A program made the translations under genes and the position numbers. A stretch of DNA of 9,967 nt from Bacillota bacterium. Its GTDB lineage: Bacteria > Bacillota > DTU025. This document shows, piece after piece, positions 7,034 to 9,967 of this stretch. The stretch spans positions 1-9,967 of the forward strand of contig DUWJ01000179.1 of NCBI GenBank assembly GCA_012842765.1. Reading direction: 5' to 3'. Position 1 is the stretch's first letter. Each line of letters opens with the position of its first letter. The notes beneath the pieces are model-generated. The model was not told the DNA's origin and searched no databases. It saw only the letters and a program-made list of their open reading frames with translations.

Positions 7034-9071
7034 TTGTCATTGCAGCGATGACAATGTTCATGGACACGATTGCCATGGGCATGGAAAGGGTAACGAAACT
7101 GCAAGGGTTTATGAGACGGTGTTAGCGCTCGCTCTTTTCGCACTTGGCATGTTGGTAAAAGCTTGGAGTTCATCTGAGGCTGCCGTTCTAGTCTCCGATA
7201 GCATACTTCTGGCCTCGTATATCGCGGCGGGCTGGAGGGTACTGTGGGGCGCAGCCCGCAACATACTCCGTGGGCAGGTGTTCGACGAGTTCTTCTTAAT
7301 GAGCATCGCATCTCTCGGTGCTATTGCGATAGGAGAATTGCCCGAGGCCGTTGGAGTGATGGCTTTCTTCGCCGTTGGCGAGCTCTTGCAGGACAGGGCT
7401 GTGGAGCGTTCACGCACTTCCATAAGGGCGCTGATGGATGTAAGGCCTGATTATGCCAATCTTGTGCGTGATGGGGAGTGCATACGGGTCAGCCCGGAGG
7501 AAGTGTCTACGGGCGATCTGATCATGGTTAGGCCTGGCGAGAGGGTTCCATTGGACGGCGTGATTATCGACGGCGAGACTACAATGGATACATCTGCTCT
7601 GACCGGCGAATCGATGCCTCGGACCTTCGGCGCCGGGGATCAGGCATTGGCGGGGATGATCAACAGAAGCGCTGCTGTAACCGTCAGAACCTTGAGGCCC
7701 TATTCGGATTCGTCGGCGGCTCGCATTCTTGAGCTGGTGGAAGAGGCCGAAACTCGGAAGGCCCACACAGAGCGGTTCATAACAACATTCAGCAGATACT
7801 ATACTCCGGCAGTTGTTGGGCTGGCCGTTGCGATTGCGGTCTTGCCTCCGCTGATCATACCCGGTCAGGTTTTCTCCGAATGGCTACACAGGGCTCTGGT
7901 TCTTCTTGTGGTATCATGCCCGTGTGCACTCGTGATCTCGATCCCCCTCAGTTATTTTGCAGGCATAGGGGGAGCGTCGAGGCGCGGCGTGTTGATAAAG
8001 GGCGCAGACTGTTTGGAGGCCTTAAACGATGTGGACTCAGTGATCTTTGACAAGACTGGCACACTCACTCAAGGCTCATTTCGGGTTGTGGAGACAACAG
8101 GCGAAAACGGTTTTACAGGGTACGAGGTGCTCAGGCTGGCGGCGCACGCCGGCGCCAATTCAAGCCACCCGGTATCGACATCCATCCGTGAAGCATTCGA
8201 AGGTGAGCCCGGTCGGGGCAGGATAGATGTCTCAGTAATCTCCGACAGCCGCGAACTGGCCGGAATGGGAGTTGCAGCTGAGATCGGAGGAGAGCGGGTG
8301 ATTGCCGGGAACGACCGCCTGTTGCATCATGAAAACGTGGTCCATGATGTATGCGTTACTGACGGGACTGTGGTGAACGTGGCCAAGGACGGGATCCTCG
8401 CAGGCAGAATTCGTCTTGCAGATGAGATAAAGCCAGGGGCGAGTGAGGCAGTGCAGCGCCTTCATGAAGCAGGCGTCAACAGGATAGTCATGCTCACTGG
8501 CGACGTTGGCGATGTCGCGGAGCGCGTGGCCGGCGAAGTTGGGATAGGCGAATATCGAGCGAACCTTCTGCCGGATGAGAAGGTCAGGGCGGTAGAGATG
8601 ATCATGGCTGAGCAGGTGAGCATGGCACAATCGGGGGGAGGCTGGCCAGATGCGTCTGCACACAGAAGGGCTTGCGGCGCTTCGGGAAGGGGAGCCGGAA
8701 AGGTTGCTTTTGTGGGCGATGGGATAAACGATGCTCCAGCCCTTGCCAGAGCCGACGTGGGCATTGCAATGGGGGCGTTGGGATCTGACGTGGCAATTGA
8801 GGCAGCTGACGTGGTGATCATGGACGACAATCCTGCCCGAATTGCAGATGCCATCGAAACTGCGCGGCGCACCAGGCGGATAGTGATGGAGAACATCGTT
8901 TTCGCCATAATTGTAAAGCTGGCGGTTCTTGCAATGGGCACCATGGGTGTGGCAACCATGTGGAACGCCGTCTTTGCCGATGTAGGTGTTGCGTTAATCG
9001 CAGTCGTCAATGCGACTAGAGCATATGGGAATCTGGGGCATGCGCGGGGATCTGCGAGCGGCCGGGCCTGA
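7014..9071 (+). CDS. P1B-type heavy-metal-transporting ATPase (Zn2+/Cd2+/Pb2+ exporter)
   Basis: 685-residue membrane pump expelling divalent metals with ATP. Motifs in order are TGES (197-200) in the actuator domain, the metal-binding CPC (302-304) in its membrane helix, DKTGTLTQG with phosphorylated D346, the HP dipeptide of the nucleotide domain (H385-P386) and GDGINDAP (568-575). K635 and D656, 21 residues apart in the last two helices (VKLAV and FADVG), are the pair that marks the Zn/Cd/Pb subgroup, as in ZntA. There is no N-terminal GMxCxxC domain. Instead residues 5-23 hold six His and three Cys. An insertion of roughly 27 residues (about 535-561, Gly/Ala/Ser/Arg-rich) separates the nucleotide domain from the GDGIND segment. 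ATG 7014 is chosen because GGAGG (7001-7005) precedes it; a TTG nine codons earlier lacks a site. It is coupled to the repressor gene. Confidence 0.95.
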   Translation: MAGENHSCHCSDDNVHGHDCHGHGKGNETARVYETVLALALFALGMLVKAWSSSEAAVLVSDSILLASYIAAGWRVLWGAARNILRGQVFDEFFLMSIASLGAIAIGELPEAVGVMAFFAVGELLQDRAVERSRTSIRALMDVRPDYANLVRDGECIRVSPEEVSTGDLIMVRPGERVPLDGVIIDGETTMDTSALTGESMPRTFGAGDQALAGMINRSAAVTVRTLRPYSDSSAARILELVEEAETRKAHTERFITTFSRYYTPAVVGLAVAIAVLPPLIIPGQVFSEWLHRALVLLVVSCPCALVISIPLSYFAGIGGASRRGVLIKGADCLEALNDVDSVIFDKTGTLTQGSFRVVETTGENGFTGYEVLRLAAHAGANSSHPVSTSIREAFEGEPGRGRIDVSVISDSRELAGMGVAAEIGGERVIAGNDRLLHHENVVHDVCVTDGTVVNVAKDGILAGRIRLADEIKPGASEAVQRLHEAGVNRIVMLTGDVGDVAERVAGEVGIGEYRANLLPDEKVRAVEMIMAEQVSMAQSGGGWPDASAHRRACGASGRGAGKVAFVGDGINDAPALARADVGIAMGALGSDVAIEAADVVIMDDNPARIADAIETARRTRRIVMENIVFAIIVKLAVLAMGTMGVATMWNAVFADVGVALIAVVNATRAYGNLGHARGSASGRA

Positions 9072-9086
9072 GGCGCCAATGGCGCC
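9072..9086. terminator. inverted repeat between convergent genes, weak terminator candidate
   Basis: GGCGCC-AAT-GGCGCC begins directly after the ATPase stop codon and can fold into a six-pair GC stem with a three-base loop. No T-run follows on either strand, so intrinsic termination is doubtful. Its place in the 63-base gap between convergent genes is the only contextual support. Confidence 0.3.
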
Positions 9087-9134
9087 GTGGGCTGGCAGAC
9101 TGGCAGGGGAGACGCACATGCCCGCTCTCTGGTT

Positions 9135-9967
9135 TCATCTTGTCCATATTGGCGACGGTGAGGCTTTACCATCGTCAGTCGCGCCGACTAGCTCCGCGAG
9201 GGAGCATATCTCGTAGCCGTTATCCCTCAAGAGCTGAATGATTGACCTTAGCGCGGAGACCGTGGCGTTTCTCTGGCCTCCGCCATCGTGCATGAGCACT
9301 ATGTTCACCTGCGAAGCCGTCGCGTTGGCAACAGCTTCCGCCACCAGCCGATCTGCATCTGCTTGTTTGGCGACGTGCCAGTCCCGGGTATCCACATTCC
9401 ACAGGACTATATTGTGTCCGGTCGATTCTGCAGCGGAAATCACTTCCGGTGATACGACTCCGCCAGGCGGCCTCAACCAAGTTGTTGGTGAGCCCGTGGC
9501 CTGCTCGACTATTTCAGAAGTGCGCCGTATTTCGCAGACAAGTTCTTCATATGTAGCAGATGCGGGATCGAGATGGCTGTAAGTGTGATTGCCGATCTCA
9601 TGTCCTTCAGCGGCCATCCTTGAGAGCAGATGGGGACGGGATTCTGCCTGACTGCCAAGGACGAAAAAGACTGCGTGGACACCTTCGTCCTTCAGAATAT
9701 CGAGGATCTCAGGGGTGTAGGTTGAAGAGGGCCCGTCATCGAATGTGAGGATCGCGCGCTTCCGACCGTCCATCGGCTTGGTCACGGTCATGCTCAGCAA
9801 CGGCGCCGCACGTGCAGCACTAGATGTCCTGGAAACAAAGGAAAGCCTTGATTCTTCGTCGAGCGGGCAGGCGACTTCAGTTTTGGTGTTGCTTGATGTG
9901 CGATCCCTAACAGACAGCATTCCGCTTCCGGCTACGATCCCTGAGAGCCCCTTTTTTTCCGGCCGCC
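9135..9967 (-). CDS. polysaccharide deacetylase, NodB-domain family (5' end beyond the window)
   Basis: Metal-dependent carbohydrate esterase of family 4, which removes acetyl groups from peptidoglycan, chitin-like or other amino sugars. Counting from the ATG at 9920 (261 residues), the five NodB motifs are all present: TFDDGP (59-64), HTYSH with metal-binding H112 and H116, RPPGG (150-154), DTRDW (177-181) and LMHD (209-212). The stop is TGA at 9137-9135. The frame stays open from 9920 to the right edge, encoding RPEKKGLSGIVAGSG, and no good ribosome site precedes 9920. The true start therefore probably lies outside, perhaps with a signal or membrane anchor that begins in this glycine-rich hydrophobic stretch. 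The substrate cannot be told from sequence. It faces the metal operon and appears unrelated to it. Confidence 0.92.
   Translation of the reverse strand, partial: RPEKKGLSGIVAGSGMLSVRDRTSSNTKTEVACPLDEESRLSFVSRTSSAARAAPLLSMTVTKPMDGRKRAILTFDDGPSSTYTPEILDILKDEGVHAVFFVLGSQAESRPHLLSRMAAEGHEIGNHTYSHLDPASATYEELVCEIRRTSEIVEQATGSPTTWLRPPGGVVSPEVISAAESTGHNIVLWNVDTRDWHVAKQADADRLVAEAVANATASQVNIVLMHDGGGQRNATVSALRSIIQLLRDNGYEICSLAELVGATDDGKASPSPIWTR

Noticed and set aside
8462..9172. A 236-codon open frame on the minus strand opposite the ATPase C-terminus
   Set aside because: Low-complexity Ala/Thr/Ser composition and complete overlap with conserved ATPase motifs mark it as a shadow.

Overview
The window looks like chromosomal DNA of a bacterium of moderate GC content (a little above half by eye). 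It is most likely a Gram-positive anaerobe of the Firmicutes/Clostridia type. The reasons are strong GGAGG-type Shine-Dalgarno sites on nearly every gene, a glycerol kinase with Gram-positive-like surroundings of the allosteric loop, and a soluble glycerol-3-phosphate oxidation cluster with a DUF1667 protein, an arrangement known from Clostridia and Thermotogae. The lineage is an inference from gene content. No mobile element, tRNA, rRNA or CRISPR array was seen.

Layout: (1) The start of a minus-strand gene sits at the left edge (1-95). (2) A divergent spacer of 678 bases (96-773) holds candidate promoter, leader and inverted-repeat signals. (3) A tightly packed plus-strand operon (774-5616) follows: glycerol kinase GlpK, a GlpA-like FAD dehydrogenase with a C-terminal BFD-type [2Fe-2S] domain, an NAD(P)/FAD oxidoreductase in the GlpB position, and a small four-cysteine DUF1667 protein. 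It ends at a GC-rich hairpin. The last three genes overlap or are coupled (25-base gap, then overlaps of 8 and 4 bases). (4) A poorly coding stretch of about 1 kb (5647-6682) contains possible gene remnants and one weak small ORF. Its end carries a near-consensus promoter and an operator-like nested inverted repeat. (5) A metal-resistance operon (6683-9071) encodes an ArsR/SmtB-family repressor overlapping a Zn/Cd/Pb-type P1B ATPase. (6) A polysaccharide deacetylase lies convergently on the minus strand (9135 to the right edge) and is open at the window end.

How the genes work together: GlpK would phosphorylate glycerol to sn-glycerol 3-phosphate. The GlpA-like protein would oxidise it to dihydroxyacetone phosphate and pass electrons through its [2Fe-2S] domain to the GlpB-position flavoprotein, which has its own FAD and NAD(P) folds, with DUF1667 as a probable small redox or assembly partner. 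No glycerol facilitator and no GlpC-type membrane anchor is present, so the acceptor may be soluble. In the second operon the repressor carries two intact candidate metal sites and probably holds down its own promoter until Zn/Cd/Pb accumulates, when the efflux pump is made. The most interesting points are the glp redox module, a glycerol kinase missing both classical regulatory residues, the mutually exclusive hairpins and mini-ORF upstream of glpK, and the nested operator at the metal promoter.
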